A stretch of 64,000 bases of DNA, taken from contig NZ_KB913029.1 in assembly GCF_000384115.1 (NCBI RefSeq), positions 716,907 to 780,906 on the forward strand, written 5' to 3'. This DNA comes from Sporichthya polymorpha DSM 43042 (GTDB taxonomy: Bacteria; Actinomycetota; Actinomycetes; Sporichthyales; Sporichthyaceae). Position numbers and translations under genes: made by a program. How positions within the stretch are numbered: position 1 is the first letter of the stretch; each line of letters opens with the position of its first letter. Shown piece after piece: positions 33,804 to 42,734 of the stretch. The notes beneath the pieces are model-generated. The model ran no database searches, had not been told where the DNA came from, and worked only from the letters and a program-made list of their open reading frames with translations.

Positions 33804-34022
33804 AGACTGCACGCGGAGTAGTGCGGCCTCCCGGCGTGCCGGGTGGATGCGTTCGTTCATCCCGGCGCCCTGGCCGCTGACACCAGCGTCGGGCCGGAGC
33901 TCAACGGGGAGATGGCCCCGGCTCAGCACCGTCGATGCTGTCCCAGGACGGGCGAGGGGGTAAAGCGTTAATCAGGTCGGTCACCGACCTACCCTGGAGG
34001 GCGATGCTCTGCGCGCCGGAGC

Positions 34023-34547
34023 TCAGCCGTCCGCTCTTCGGGCAGCGGGGCGGTGGACCCTGGATGTCGCCTGCCCCGGCGATGCCCCGGCGTGAGCGAA
34101 CCCGTAAGCGGCTGAACCGGGTGCGTGCGCTGAGCCGGCCGGCTGCTGCGCCTCCCCGACGGGCAGGGTGATGAGTTCCATCCGTACCCGGGCGGAGAAT
34201 CTGACGCCTTGATAGGTCCCGTCCACCCGGTGGTCGTCGCGGGCGGGCATTCCGAGTTCCGGTGCCCAGCATGTCTGTTGGTGCTGAATGCCGATGACGT
34301 CGCCGTTCAGTGTGGTGTCCCGCGTCAGCACGTAACACGTGAGGCCACGGCCTTGAACCGTGATCGTCTCGGTACCGGTGACGGTGGTGTCCGTGGTGCC
34401 GCGGGTCCCGCCGGCGCGCCAGCGCCCGGACCAGCTGTCGCCGTCTTGCAGTGGTGTCCGGATCAGAGTTTGCGGGACGTCGAAGGTTCCGCCGTAGGCG
34501 ATGCCGACCGAGGAGGCTTGCACCTGACGACGCTCAGGGCGCGGCAT
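34023..34547 (-). CDS. Hypothetical protein, apparently lacking its N-terminus
   Basis: The 174-codon reading frame has a protein-like core (TPLQDGDSWSGRWRAGGTRG, then GTETITVQGRGLTCYVLTRD, then TCWAPELGMPARDDH) of the kind found in the C-terminal part of secreted actinobacterial proteins. There is no signal peptide or clear start: the ATG at 34547 is simply the first one available. A low-complexity tail follows residue 130. It abuts, head to head, another gene that also looks short at its 5' end (34451-35209). It may be a gene fragment. Confidence 0.45.
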   Translation of the reverse strand: MPRPERRQVQASSVGIAYGGTFDVPQTLIRTPLQDGDSWSGRWRAGGTRGTTDTTVTGTETITVQGRGLTCYVLTRDTTLNGDVIGIQHQQTCWAPELGMPARDDHRVDGTYQGVRFSARVRMELITLPVGEAQQPAGSAHAPGSAAYGFAHAGASPGQATSRVHRPAARRADG

Positions 34548-35209
34548 CCAGCGATCCTGAATTGCAACTACCCGAACCGTTCGCCTGCCTTCAGCAAGCT
34601 GCCGACCGGATCGACCTGCGGATCCTCGCCACGCGCGGCCGCTGGCGCCTGCTGGTCGGAATGGTCCGGGCCAACCGGCCGTGGCGACTCGTCTCGGGCC
34701 TGACCAGCGCGCTGGCGGCCGCGCTGGCGATCGGCGCGTACGTCCTCGTCAATTCCAGCGTCTGGGAGCTGGCGCTCCACCTCGGCGGGCTCAAGCTCAC
34801 GGCCGCCGCGGCGTTCGCGGTCTCCCTGATGGTGGTGTGGTTGATCCTCGACCACCACCTGTGGACTCCGCCCGCGCAGAGTGCACGCGCGAGGCTCTAC
34901 AACCTGTCCACGGTCTTCACCCTGCTGATCGGGGTGCTGGTCATGTACGCGGGCGTCTTCGCCGTCGTGCTCGGGGCGTCGACCTTCACCATGGACCCCG
35001 GGTACTTCCACGCCCAGATCGGCCACCCTCCACACGTCGGGGACTACCTGACCGTCACCTGGCTGGCCAGCTCGATGGCCGTCGTGGCCGGCGCCCTGGG
35101 CACCGGTTTCGAGAGCGAGGACGCCGTCCGCCAAGCGGCCTACAGCTACCGCGAACGCGAGCGGAGGGCTGCGCTCCGCAAATCTGACGGACCATCGCTG
35201 GAGTCCTGA
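34451..35209 (+). CDS. Four-helix membrane protein, possibly 5'-truncated
   Basis: The recognisable protein begins near 34570 (DRIDLRILATRGRWRLLVGMVRANRPWRL) and has four membrane segments, near 34695-34755, 34790-34850, 34910-34980 and 35055-35105, with a basic tail. The GTG at 34451 is only the most upstream in-frame start; the first 40 residues it adds are Arg-rich and not protein-like, so the true start is uncertain. The WRLLVGMVRANRPWRL block suggests a family whose members have a longer N-terminal soluble region. The 5' end overlaps the fragment on the opposite strand. Confidence 0.55.
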   Translation: MVSGSEFAGRRRFRRRRCRPRRLAPDDAQGAASSDPELQLPEPFACLQQAADRIDLRILATRGRWRLLVGMVRANRPWRLVSGLTSALAAALAIGAYVLVNSSVWELALHLGGLKLTAAAAFAVSLMVVWLILDHHLWTPPAQSARARLYNLSTVFTLLIGVLVMYAGVFAVVLGASTFTMDPGYFHAQIGHPPHVGDYLTVTWLASSMAVVAGALGTGFESEDAVRQAAYSYRERERRAALRKSDGPSLES

Positions 35210-35367
35210 CCGCGGCAGCCGAGGGTGATCGCGCGCGCGACCGGGGTGCGCTGCGGTGACGTCGGAGTCGAAGGTGACGCTCCACTGATCGGGGATCGGC
35301 TCGCCGACGCGGACCCCACCGGCGCAGCGACGGCGGTCCCCGGCGCCACCGGCCCGGCCGCGACCGC

Positions 35368-35410
35368 GGTCCCGGGCCAGAAAAATTCACCCCCGCCGGC
35401 CCTCAAGATC
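35368..35410 (+). repeat. 43-nt repeated element, copy 1
   Basis: A 43-nt element shared with 41525-41567 at 36 of 43 positions, without gaps: GGTCCCGGGCC, then AAAATT, ACCC and CCCTCAAGATC at identical spacing. It ends 146 nt before the ATG of the CAP-domain gene. An AAAATT stretch is striking in this GC-rich DNA. It is probably a promoter or other cis element. Confidence 0.6.
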
Positions 35411-35556
35411 ACCGCCGCGGAAATCCGACATGTCCAGTGTCGGCACCACGCAGCCGGAACAACCGGGCGAACCCGCCGACCACAGACCTCACGGCCACCA
35501 CGGCCCCTCCGCCTCTACGCGCGGAGATTCTCCACCCCTCGTCCAAAGAGACGTCG

Positions 35557-36039
35557 ATGACGCACGCCCGCACGCCACTGACCCGCACCGCTGCCCTCGC
35601 CACCCTCGCCGCGATCACGCTCGGCGGCCTGACCGCCACCGCCGAACAGGCCAACGCCGCCACCAGCCGCACCACCATGAAGAACGGCATCGTCGCCTCG
35701 GTCAACGACATCCGCGCCGACCACGGCTGCCGCCCCCTCAAGGTCGCCAAGGCCCTGACCAGGTCCGCCCAGCGCCACGCGGACGACATGGCGCGCACCC
35801 GCTCCTTCAGCCACACCTCCGTCGACGGCCGCTCCTGGGTGAAGCGCCAGCTCGCCGCCGGCTGGAAGTCCCCCGGCGGCGAGAACATCGCACGCGGCTA
35901 CGACAAGCCCAGCAGCGTCATGACCGCCTGGATGAACTCCCCCGGTCACCGCCGCAACATCCTCAACTGCCAGTTCCGCTACATCGGCATCGGCTACAAC
36001 ACCACCGGCGAGTACTCCGTCCAGAACTTCGGCTACTGA
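35557..36039 (+). CDS. Secreted CAP-domain (SCP/PR-1-like) protein
   Basis: This 160-residue protein starts at the ATG at 35557 with AAGAGA upstream. A signal peptide ends near residue 35 (EQANAA), and a compact CAP domain follows. It shows the family's motifs: RHADDMARTRSFSHTS with the conserved His, GENIARG, and W-x-NSPGHRRNIL. CAP domains occur in secreted proteins with lipid-binding or protease-like roles; bacterial functions are mostly unknown. It is preceded by the 43-nt repeated element. Confidence 0.92.
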   Translation: MTHARTPLTRTAALATLAAITLGGLTATAEQANAATSRTTMKNGIVASVNDIRADHGCRPLKVAKALTRSAQRHADDMARTRSFSHTSVDGRSWVKRQLAAGWKSPGGENIARGYDKPSSVMTAWMNSPGHRRNILNCQFRYIGIGYNTTGEYSVQNFGY

Positions 36040-36064
36040 TCCCCAGCACAGCGCTGACACTGCA

Positions 36065-38098
36065 TCAGATTTCAGACCACTCCCCGAACGCGGCGGTGCC
36101 GGAGATGCGGTCGAGAACCCCGAGCAGCTGGGAGACCTCGATCGGTTTGGTCAGGTACGACGCCGCGCCGGCGGCGAGGAGGCGGTCCATCTGGCCGGGG
36201 GTGGCGTCGGCGCTGACGACGACCACGGGGACGGAGGCGGTGCGATCCTCCGTCTTCAGGCGGCGGAGCACTTCTTCCCCGCGCATGTCCGGCAGGTGAA
36301 GGTCGAGCAGGATCAGAGTCGGCGGGTCGACGGTCGCGATGTCGAGGCCCAGCTGCCCCTGCCCAGCACTGACGAGCCGCCAGGCGGGTCGGCGGCTGAC
36401 GATCTCCTGCAGCAGCCGGATGTTCGCCGGGTTGTCCTCGACCGAGAGCACCGTGAGCTCCGCGCTCGGAGCGGCCGGCACGGCCGACGTCCCCGGCCGC
36501 GGGGCGGGGAGCGCGGGGGCCGGAGTTGCCGGCGCCGGCGCGGTCGGCAGGACGAGCCGGAACGTGCTGCCCTGGCCGACCGTCGAGGCCACCTCAATCC
36601 GTCCCTGCATGGCGTTGGCGAGCCGTTGCGAGATCGCCAGACCGACGCCGGTCCCCTCGATCTCACTGTTGGCGGCCGCCAGCCGTTCGAAGGGGACGAA
36701 CAACCGGTCCAGGTCGGCCTCGGGGATGCCGATGCCGTCGTCCGCCACCTCGACGGTCGCGGTGCCGTCCTCGACCACGCAGCGCAGCTCGACGCTCCCA
36801 CCTGGTTTGTTGTACTTGACCGCGTTGGACGCGAGGTTCAGCACGATCTGCTTGGCCCGTTGCCGGTCGGCGAGCACGTGGCAGGTGCAGCTGAGCGCGT
36901 GCGATGCGCGGAGGGTGACGCCACGCTGCGCCGCGATGGGACCCATCAGTTCGGTGACCTCGCCGACGACGTCGGATACGCGCACCGGCTCCGTGGAGAG
37001 GGTGAGCTGGCCGGACTCGATGCGGGAGATGTCCAGCACCTCGTTGATCAGGTCGAGCAGGTGCACCCCCGCCCGCCGGATCTGCCGGACGTTGTCCCGG
37101 TGCTCGATCGGCAGGTCCAGCTCGAGCAGCTGCGCGAACCCCAGCACCGCGTTCATCGGAGTACGCAGCTCATGACTCATGCGCGAGAGGAACTCACTCT
37201 TGGCCTGGTTCGCCGACTCCGCCGCGACCCGGGCCGCTTGGGCCTCCGCCTTCCACAGCTGCCAACGCGACGCCACCTCGGTCAGGCGACGGGACAGCAC
37301 GCCGATCTCATCCTGCCCGGGATCGACGAAGTCGGGGACTTCGCCCTCGCGCAGCCGGTCGGTCCTGGCGACCACCCGTTCGAGGCGCCGGGAGACTCCG
37401 AGCGTGAAGGCCAGGGTGGCCGCAAGCCCGCCCGCGACACCGACTCCGAGAGCGATCACCGTCGTCGCGCGGGCTCGCTCGATCCAGGTGTCGCGTTCGT
37501 GCAGCCGGTCCGCCAGTCGACGGTGCTCGGTGTTCCGGATGTCGGCCAGGACGCCACGAAATTCCTCGGTCGAGGCGCGTTGGGCCTCGAGCCAGGACTG
37601 CGCGACGTTTCCATCCGCAGCTCGCCCCCCGGGGGGAGGCCGCAGCTGGTATCCCCGTTCGAGGATGCTCTGCAGTCGTTGCAGGCGCCCCGCCTGTGCC
37701 GCGTCGTCACCGACGTCCCGGGTCAGCGCGGCAATGGCCTCCGGCAGCTCTTCCCGGGCTCGCTCCGTCGGTTGCAGGTAGCTCCGGTCGCCACTGGCCA
37801 GGTAGCCGCGAACGCCGGATTCGCCGTCGAGCACCAAGGCGTAGAGCAGGGTGAGCTGGTCCTGCGACCGGCGCGCTTCGCCGACCCGGTCCTGGGACTT
37901 GCCCACCTCGGAGAGGACGAACAGGAACACCAGTGCCGACGACAGGAACATCGCCAGGGGCAGCGCCAGGACCAGCAGACCCTTCGACCGCAGGGATCGG
38001 TCCGACCACCAGCGGGCGATCTGGCCCGACGGCAAGGGTTCGTCATGATCCGTGTACGCCGCAGGCGGAGCGCCGCCGGCTGATCGGGTGTTCGGCAT
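36065..38098 (-). CDS. Hybrid sensor histidine kinase (CHASE3-HAMP-HisKA-HATPase-REC)
   Basis: This 677-residue protein has two membrane segments (near residues 38-62 and 212-235) that flank an extracellular CHASE3-like domain. HAMP, the HisKA box SHELRTPMNAVLGF near 308-322, an HATPase domain (NAVKYNKPGG, DDGIGIP, GTGVGLAI) and a receiver domain follow; the likely phospho-accepting Asp is in LILLDLHLPDM near 594. The His is expected to pass phosphate to its own receiver. It is followed on the same strand's upstream side by a REC-EAL protein, 29 nt away, suggesting control of cyclic-di-GMP turnover. Confidence 0.93.
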   Translation of the reverse strand: MPNTRSAGGAPPAAYTDHDEPLPSGQIARWWSDRSLRSKGLLVLALPLAMFLSSALVFLFVLSEVGKSQDRVGEARRSQDQLTLLYALVLDGESGVRGYLASGDRSYLQPTERAREELPEAIAALTRDVGDDAAQAGRLQRLQSILERGYQLRPPPGGRAADGNVAQSWLEAQRASTEEFRGVLADIRNTEHRRLADRLHERDTWIERARATTVIALGVGVAGGLAATLAFTLGVSRRLERVVARTDRLREGEVPDFVDPGQDEIGVLSRRLTEVASRWQLWKAEAQAARVAAESANQAKSEFLSRMSHELRTPMNAVLGFAQLLELDLPIEHRDNVRQIRRAGVHLLDLINEVLDISRIESGQLTLSTEPVRVSDVVGEVTELMGPIAAQRGVTLRASHALSCTCHVLADRQRAKQIVLNLASNAVKYNKPGGSVELRCVVEDGTATVEVADDGIGIPEADLDRLFVPFERLAAANSEIEGTGVGLAISQRLANAMQGRIEVASTVGQGSTFRLVLPTAPAPATPAPALPAPRPGTSAVPAAPSAELTVLSVEDNPANIRLLQEIVSRRPAWRLVSAGQGQLGLDIATVDPPTLILLDLHLPDMRGEEVLRRLKTEDRTASVPVVVVSADATPGQMDRLLAAGAASYLTKPIEVSQLLGVLDRISGTAAFGEWSEI

Positions 38099-38127
38099 CC
38101 GCGGTTCCCCCCTCGGCGACTACTCGA

Positions 38128-39357
38128 CTAGTTCGGTGGTCCTGGTGGACCGGGTCGCCGGTCGCAGATGCGCAGCACCTCGGTGAGGGATTGGGGCCGG
38201 GCGATGAAGTACCCCTGGACCCACGGCACGTCGAGGTCGCGCAGGGTTTGCAGCTCGGCCGCGGTCTCGACGCCTTCAGCGACCACGAGGGCGCCGGTCT
38301 CGCGGCCGAAGTGCACGAGGGCGTTGGCCAGGGCCCGGCGGACGGGGTCGCGATCGACTCCGCGGGTCAATGACATGTCGAGCTTCACGACGTCCGGCGC
38401 CAGTGCGATCAGGTGCCGCAGACCGGCGTACCCGACGCCGGTGTCGTCGACCGCCAGGCGGGCCCCGCCCGCCCGCAGGGGGGCGACGGCGGCGTTCAGG
38501 ACGTCATAGTCCTCGACGGGGATCTGCTCCGTCAGTTCCAGCACCAGACGGTCCAGGACCGGTTCGGCCAGCGCCATCAACCGGCGTTCGCGGTCCAGGA
38601 TCACGCCCGGCGTGAGGTTGATCGCGAGGAAGACCTCGGACGGCAGATCCTTCAGGGCCAGCACCGCGTGCTCGATCGCGAGGAGCTGCAGTTCGACACC
38701 CAGACCGACCCGCTCGGCCTCGGCGAACCAGACGTCGGGTGGACGCGACGGCTCCGCGGCGAACCGCGAGAGCGCCTCCAGACCCACGATCGAGGCGGTC
38801 CTGAGGTCGGTCACCGGCTGGAGGACGGTGGTGAGGTGCCCGTGACGCAGAACGGAGGTGATGCGCTCGTACTGCTCGACCCGCGCGTCGCGCTCGGCCG
38901 CGGCGAAAGCGCGCTGCTCACTGAGCCGTCCGGCCAGCCAGCGGTTCTGCAGTCGCAGCTGCTTGTGGAGCGAGCCGGTCTGCAACAGGTTGCGAACGCG
39001 CAGCACCACCTCGGTCGCATCGAACGGCTTGGTGACGAAGTCCTGGGCACCCCGCTGGAGCGCTCGCCGCAAGGCCTCGGGACTGGGATCCGCCGTGAGA
39101 ACGACCGTGGGCAGATAGGTCCCCGCGGCGTGGTCGACGAGCTCGTCGAGGACCGCGTACCCGTCCAGGTGCGGCATGTGCAGATCGATCAGCGCGAGAT
39201 CTGGTGGATGGTCGAGCGTGCCGACCGCCTCCCGCGGGTCGGTGTACGCGCGCAGGTGCTGCAGTCCGGCCCGCTCGAGAATCGCGCGCAGCAAGGTGAT
39301 GTTCGCCGGGTTGTCGTCGACGAGCAGCACATCGGCGTCCGCGAACCGCCTAAGCAT
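38128..39357 (-). CDS. Response regulator with EAL (cyclic-di-GMP phosphodiesterase) domain
   Basis: This 409-residue protein has an N-terminal receiver (DDNPANITLL near 11-20, LALIDLHMPHLDGY near 55 with the phospho-Asp, and a Lys in FVTKPFD near 105). A C-terminal EAL domain begins near residue 165. The signature reads GLEALSRF, and NLTP, LTEQ, DDTGVGYAGL, KLDMSL and AEGVET blocks with metal ligands are present. It should hydrolyse cyclic-di-GMP when phosphorylated, probably by the hybrid kinase next to it. The start ATG at 39357 was preferred over an ATG at 39432 because the receiver begins there. Confidence 0.92.
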   Translation of the reverse strand: MLRRFADADVLLVDDNPANITLLRAILERAGLQHLRAYTDPREAVGTLDHPPDLALIDLHMPHLDGYAVLDELVDHAAGTYLPTVVLTADPSPEALRRALQRGAQDFVTKPFDATEVVLRVRNLLQTGSLHKQLRLQNRWLAGRLSEQRAFAAAERDARVEQYERITSVLRHGHLTTVLQPVTDLRTASIVGLEALSRFAAEPSRPPDVWFAEAERVGLGVELQLLAIEHAVLALKDLPSEVFLAINLTPGVILDRERRLMALAEPVLDRLVLELTEQIPVEDYDVLNAAVAPLRAGGARLAVDDTGVGYAGLRHLIALAPDVVKLDMSLTRGVDRDPVRRALANALVHFGRETGALVVAEGVETAAELQTLRDLDVPWVQGYFIARPQSLTEVLRICDRRPGPPGPPN

Positions 39358-39471
39358 GGGCGGACGTCCTGTCGTGCACCACGGCGACCCCGAACCCCCG
39401 GAATTCACCTGCCTGCAATCAATCGATCGCACTCGGTAACTTAGTCCTGCTCAACAAACTCGGGCGTTCAT

Positions 39472-39487
39472 TGTGATCCAGATCACG
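39472..39487. promoter_or_regulatory. CRP-like binding site
   Basis: TGTGATCCAGATCACG matches the TGTGA-N6-TCACA consensus of CRP/GlxR-type regulators at nine of ten positions, and its GTGATC/GATCAC arms pair perfectly. It lies 115 nt upstream of the REC-EAL gene and just beyond the stop of the subtilase, so it would control the REC-EAL and hybrid-kinase pair. Confidence 0.55.
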
Positions 39488-39504
39488 CTCTAGCCCTGCG
39501 CCGC

Positions 39505-41436
39505 TCAGCCCAGCGTGATGAAGGCGTCGGCGTCGATGTAGCTGCTGGCAGCGGCGCGAGTGCGCTTGCCGAGCACACGGATGGACAGGACGTGGCGGCC
39601 CGGGCCGACGTGGCGGGTCAGGATGAGGCGACGGGTGCTGGTCTTCTTCGCGTAAAGGTCGACGACGCCGATGCTGCGGCCGTCGAGGTAGACCCGCGCC
39701 CGGCCGCGGTTCGGCGCCAGCGTCCCCACCCAGGCCACCGCGCTCCCGGTGAAACGGAAGGTCGCGGCGGCACCCGCGGAATTGGTCCGGGTCACGCTGC
39801 CGCCGAGGGCGGCGCTCTGCTTCGCCTTCTTCCAGCGATGTGGCGCGCGGTAGATCGCGGCGTGCTGCTGCTTCACGCGCACGCTCACCCGCGCGACGCT
39901 CGACCACGACCCGGTGACGCCCTGCGCGTTCGTGGCCCGGACACGGAACCGCCAGGAGCCGGTCGGCAGCTTCACAGTGGCGCGCAGCGCGGTCGGGGTC
40001 GCCAGGCGCACGTTCTGCCAGCGCTTGCCGTCGGCGCTGCGCTGCAGTTCGTGGACCGCGGCGCCGCTCCCCGCCGAGGCGGTGTCCCAGGTGAGCCGCA
40101 CGGGGGTGCCGGCGGAGGTCACGCGCTGGCCGGCCGGGATCGCCGCCTGCGGCGCACCGGTGATCGGCGCCGGAGCGTGCGGCGTCGCCGGGATCGGGTT
40201 GGTCAGGGCGAGCAGCAGGTTCACCGAACCCGCACCGATGGCGCTGAGCAGGCCGCGACGGCCGCCGCGGTCCAGCGCGGACGCCACCTGCGCCGGCGTG
40301 GCCGCCGGGTTGGTCTGCAGGTAGTTGGCGATGACACCCGCGACGTGCGGGGTGGCCATCGAGGTCCCGGAGAAGAGTGCCGTTGCGGTGTCGGACTTGA
40401 ATCCCGCGGCGCGGATCGCCTCGCCCGGGGCGAAGAGGTCCACGCAGCGGCCGTAGTTGGAGAACGAGGCACGCGCGTCGGTCTTCGTGCTCGCCCCGAC
40501 CGTGATAGCGCCGGCGAGACGGGCCGGCGACTGCGTGCAGGCGTCGACGTTGTCGTTGCCGGCGGCGACGGCGTAGGTCACGCCGGCGGCGATGGAGCGC
40601 GCCACCGCCTCGTCGAGCGCGGCCGAGGCGCCGGCGCCGAGGCTCATGTTGGCCACGGACGGGCCGCGGTGGTGCGCGGTCACCCAGTCCACTCCCGCGA
40701 TCACGCCGGACGTGGAACCGCTGCCGTCGCAGTCGAGTACGCGGACCCCGACGATCTTGGCCTGCTTGGCCACGCCGTAGGTGGCGCCACCGATCGTCCC
40801 GGCGACGTGCGTGCCGTGGCCGTTGCAGTCCTGCGCGCCGCGGCCGTCGTCGAACGCGGTGAACCCGGCACTGGCGCGACCGCCGAACTCGCGGTGCGTG
40901 GTGCGCACCCCGGTGTCCAGGACGTACGCGGTGACGCCGGCGCCGGTCGCGTCGTAGCGGTAGCTGTTCGACAGCGGCAGCGCCTCCTGGTCGAGCCGGT
41001 CCAGGCCCCAGCTCGGTGCCGGGGACTGCGTCCCGGTCGCGTAGACCCGCCGGTCCGGTTCGATCGCGGCCACCCGCGGGTCCTGGCGCAGCCGCGCCAG
41101 AGCGGCCTCGTCGAGCACGGCGGCGAACCCGCGCGCCGCGGCCTTGAAGTCGAACCGGACCTTCCCGCCCCGGTCGATCAGCTCGCGGATGCGCGCGACG
41201 TGAGTCGCGCTGGCGTCGCCGTTGAACGTCACGATCCACTGTCCGGGGATCGGTTCGCCCAGCCGCAGGCCGGGGACGAAGGATGCGGCCGCGGTGGGCG
41301 CCTCCGGGCGCTCCGCCACCGCCGCTGCGGGCAGCGGAGCCAGCGTCGCCCCCGCGACCGCGGCGCTCAGCACCGCGGTGAGGACGGCAGTTGCGGCGCC
41401 GTTCGTGGTGCGCCGGCGGGCTGAGAGTCGGTTCAT
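39505..41436 (-). CDS. Secreted subtilisin-like serine protease (S8, proteinase K-type)
   Basis: This 643-residue preproprotein has a signal peptide ending near residue 40, an I9-type propeptide ([12 protein letters not shown]... to about residue 130), and a catalytic domain with [10 protein letters not shown] (Asp), NGHGTHVAG (His) and [13 protein letters not shown] (Ser). A fibronectin-like segment and a C-terminal domain of about 120 residues, possibly cell-wall or carbohydrate binding, follow. The ATG at 41436 begins a typical basic signal start. Cys pairs in the catalytic domain fit the proteinase K subfamily. It is transcribed away from the DUF808 gene. Confidence 0.94.
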   Translation of the reverse strand: MNRLSARRRTTNGAATAVLTAVLSAAVAGATLAPLPAAAVAERPEAPTAAASFVPGLRLGEPIPGQWIVTFNGDASATHVARIRELIDRGGKVRFDFKAAARGFAAVLDEAALARLRQDPRVAAIEPDRRVYATGTQSPAPSWGLDRLDQEALPLSNSYRYDATGAGVTAYVLDTGVRTTHREFGGRASAGFTAFDDGRGAQDCNGHGTHVAGTIGGATYGVAKQAKIVGVRVLDCDGSGSTSGVIAGVDWVTAHHRGPSVANMSLGAGASAALDEAVARSIAAGVTYAVAAGNDNVDACTQSPARLAGAITVGASTKTDARASFSNYGRCVDLFAPGEAIRAAGFKSDTATALFSGTSMATPHVAGVIANYLQTNPAATPAQVASALDRGGRRGLLSAIGAGSVNLLLALTNPIPATPHAPAPITGAPQAAIPAGQRVTSAGTPVRLTWDTASAGSGAAVHELQRSADGKRWQNVRLATPTALRATVKLPTGSWRFRVRATNAQGVTGSWSSVARVSVRVKQQHAAIYRAPHRWKKAKQSAALGGSVTRTNSAGAAATFRFTGSAVAWVGTLAPNRGRARVYLDGRSIGVVDLYAKKTSTRRLILTRHVGPGRHVLSIRVLGKRTRAAASSYIDADAFITLG

Positions 41437-41524
41437 TCGGTTCCCCCGTGTGTCGTGCGTACAGGGGGTCCCTCGGCGCGAAACTTCGCGGCCTTTAGTC
41501 ATCGATCGGGTGATTCAGGACCTA

Positions 41525-41567
41525 GGTCCCGGGCCGGGAAAATTGACCCGTCCCGACCCTCAAGATC
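41525..41567 (+). repeat. 43-nt repeated element, copy 2
   Basis: The second copy of the element at 35368-35410, with GGTCCCGGGCC, AAAATT and CCCTCAAGATC at the same spacing. It ends 137 nt before the ATG of the DUF808 gene, about the same distance as copy 1 from its gene. Confidence 0.6.
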
Positions 41568-41704
41568 GCCACCCGCCACCTCGCGACGGGTGCACGTCAC
41601 TCCGCCCGGACGCCATCTCCCCGGGCGGCCCCGCGGCCCGGCTACGCTCGTCCCCAGACCCGGGTCCGCGGCCGCGGCGGGGAGTACGACCCGGAGGAGC
41701 ACTC

Positions 41705-42652
41705 ATGGCGGGCGGGCTGGTCGCCCTCCTCGACGACGTCGCCGCGCTGGCCCGGCTGGCCGCGGCGTCGGTCGACGACATCGGTGCGGCGGCAGGACGC
41801 GCCGGCGCGAAGGCGGCGGGTGTCGTCGTCGACGACACGGCGGTGACCCCGCGCTACGTGCACGGTCTCGCCGCTAAGCGCGAGCTTCCGATCATCGCCA
41901 AGATCGCCAAGGGTTCGCTGCGCAACAAGGTGCTCTTCATCCTCCCCGTGGCGCTGCTGCTGAGCGAGTTCCTGCCGGGGCTGCTCACGCCGATCCTCAT
42001 GCTCGGCGGCACCTACCTCTGCTACGAGGGCGCGGAGAAGATCTGGGAGAAGTTCGCCCACCACGACACCCACCACGCCCCCGCGGCCGCCGTGGGCAAC
42101 GACCAAGAGGACACGATGGTCAAGGGGGCCATCCGTACGGACTTCATCCTCTCGGCCGAGATCATGGTCATCGCCCTGGACGACGTGACCGACGAGCCGT
42201 TCCTGACCCGGCTCATCGTCCTGTTCGTCGTGGCGTTCGCCATCACCGCGCTCGTGTACGGCGTCGTCGCGCTGATCGTGAAGATGGACGACATCGGCTT
42301 GCGCCTCGCCCAGCGCAAGGGCGCCGCCGCCCAGCGGGTGGGTCGCGGGCTCGTCACCGCGATGCCGAAGGTGCTGGCCCTGCTGGCGACCGTCGGGATC
42401 GCGGCGATGCTCTGGGTCGGTGGGCACATCCTCCTCGTGGGGCTCGACGACATCGGGTGGCACGGGCCCTACGGACTGGTGCACGACGCGGAGGAGGCCG
42501 TCCACGACGCCACCGGCGCGTTCGCGGGTGTTCTCGGGTGGCTGACCAACACCCTGGGCTCCGCCCTGCTCGGCGCCCTCGTCGGCGCGGTCGTCGTGGC
42601 CCTCGTGACCGCGATCAAGCGCGCTCGGGGTGGCCGCGCCGCGCACGCCTGA
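41705..42652 (+). CDS. DUF808/YedI family inner-membrane protein
   Basis: This 315-residue protein matches the DUF808 (YedI) family along its whole length: GLVALLDDVAALARLAAASVDDI at the N-terminus, a KGSLRNKVLFILPVALLLS segment, and ILSAEIMVIAL in the middle. About six membrane segments are present. The ATG at 41705 follows GGAGGAG. The family is widespread and its function is unknown. The gene ends shortly before the PAS-kinase gene on the same strand (82 nt). Confidence 0.92.
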   Translation: MAGGLVALLDDVAALARLAAASVDDIGAAAGRAGAKAAGVVVDDTAVTPRYVHGLAAKRELPIIAKIAKGSLRNKVLFILPVALLLSEFLPGLLTPILMLGGTYLCYEGAEKIWEKFAHHDTHHAPAAAVGNDQEDTMVKGAIRTDFILSAEIMVIALDDVTDEPFLTRLIVLFVVAFAITALVYGVVALIVKMDDIGLRLAQRKGAAAQRVGRGLVTAMPKVLALLATVGIAAMLWVGGHILLVGLDDIGWHGPYGLVHDAEEAVHDATGAFAGVLGWLTNTLGSALLGALVGAVVVALVTAIKRARGGRAAHA

Positions 42653-42734
42653 CCTCCGCGCCAACCTGGGGCAGGCCGGGCGAAATCTCGCCCGGTTCCT
42701 TCAGATCGATCTGGCGAGCGCCGATAAGGCCGGT

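Noticed and set aside
35368-35410. Riboswitch for the 43-nt repeat
   Set aside because: It does not match any riboswitch consensus I know and no stable conserved pairing was seen between the copies.
39592-41424. 610-codon plus-strand frame across the subtilase gene
   Set aside because: Antisense artefact of third-position GC bias; the opposite strand has a complete subtilase with signal peptide and catalytic triad.
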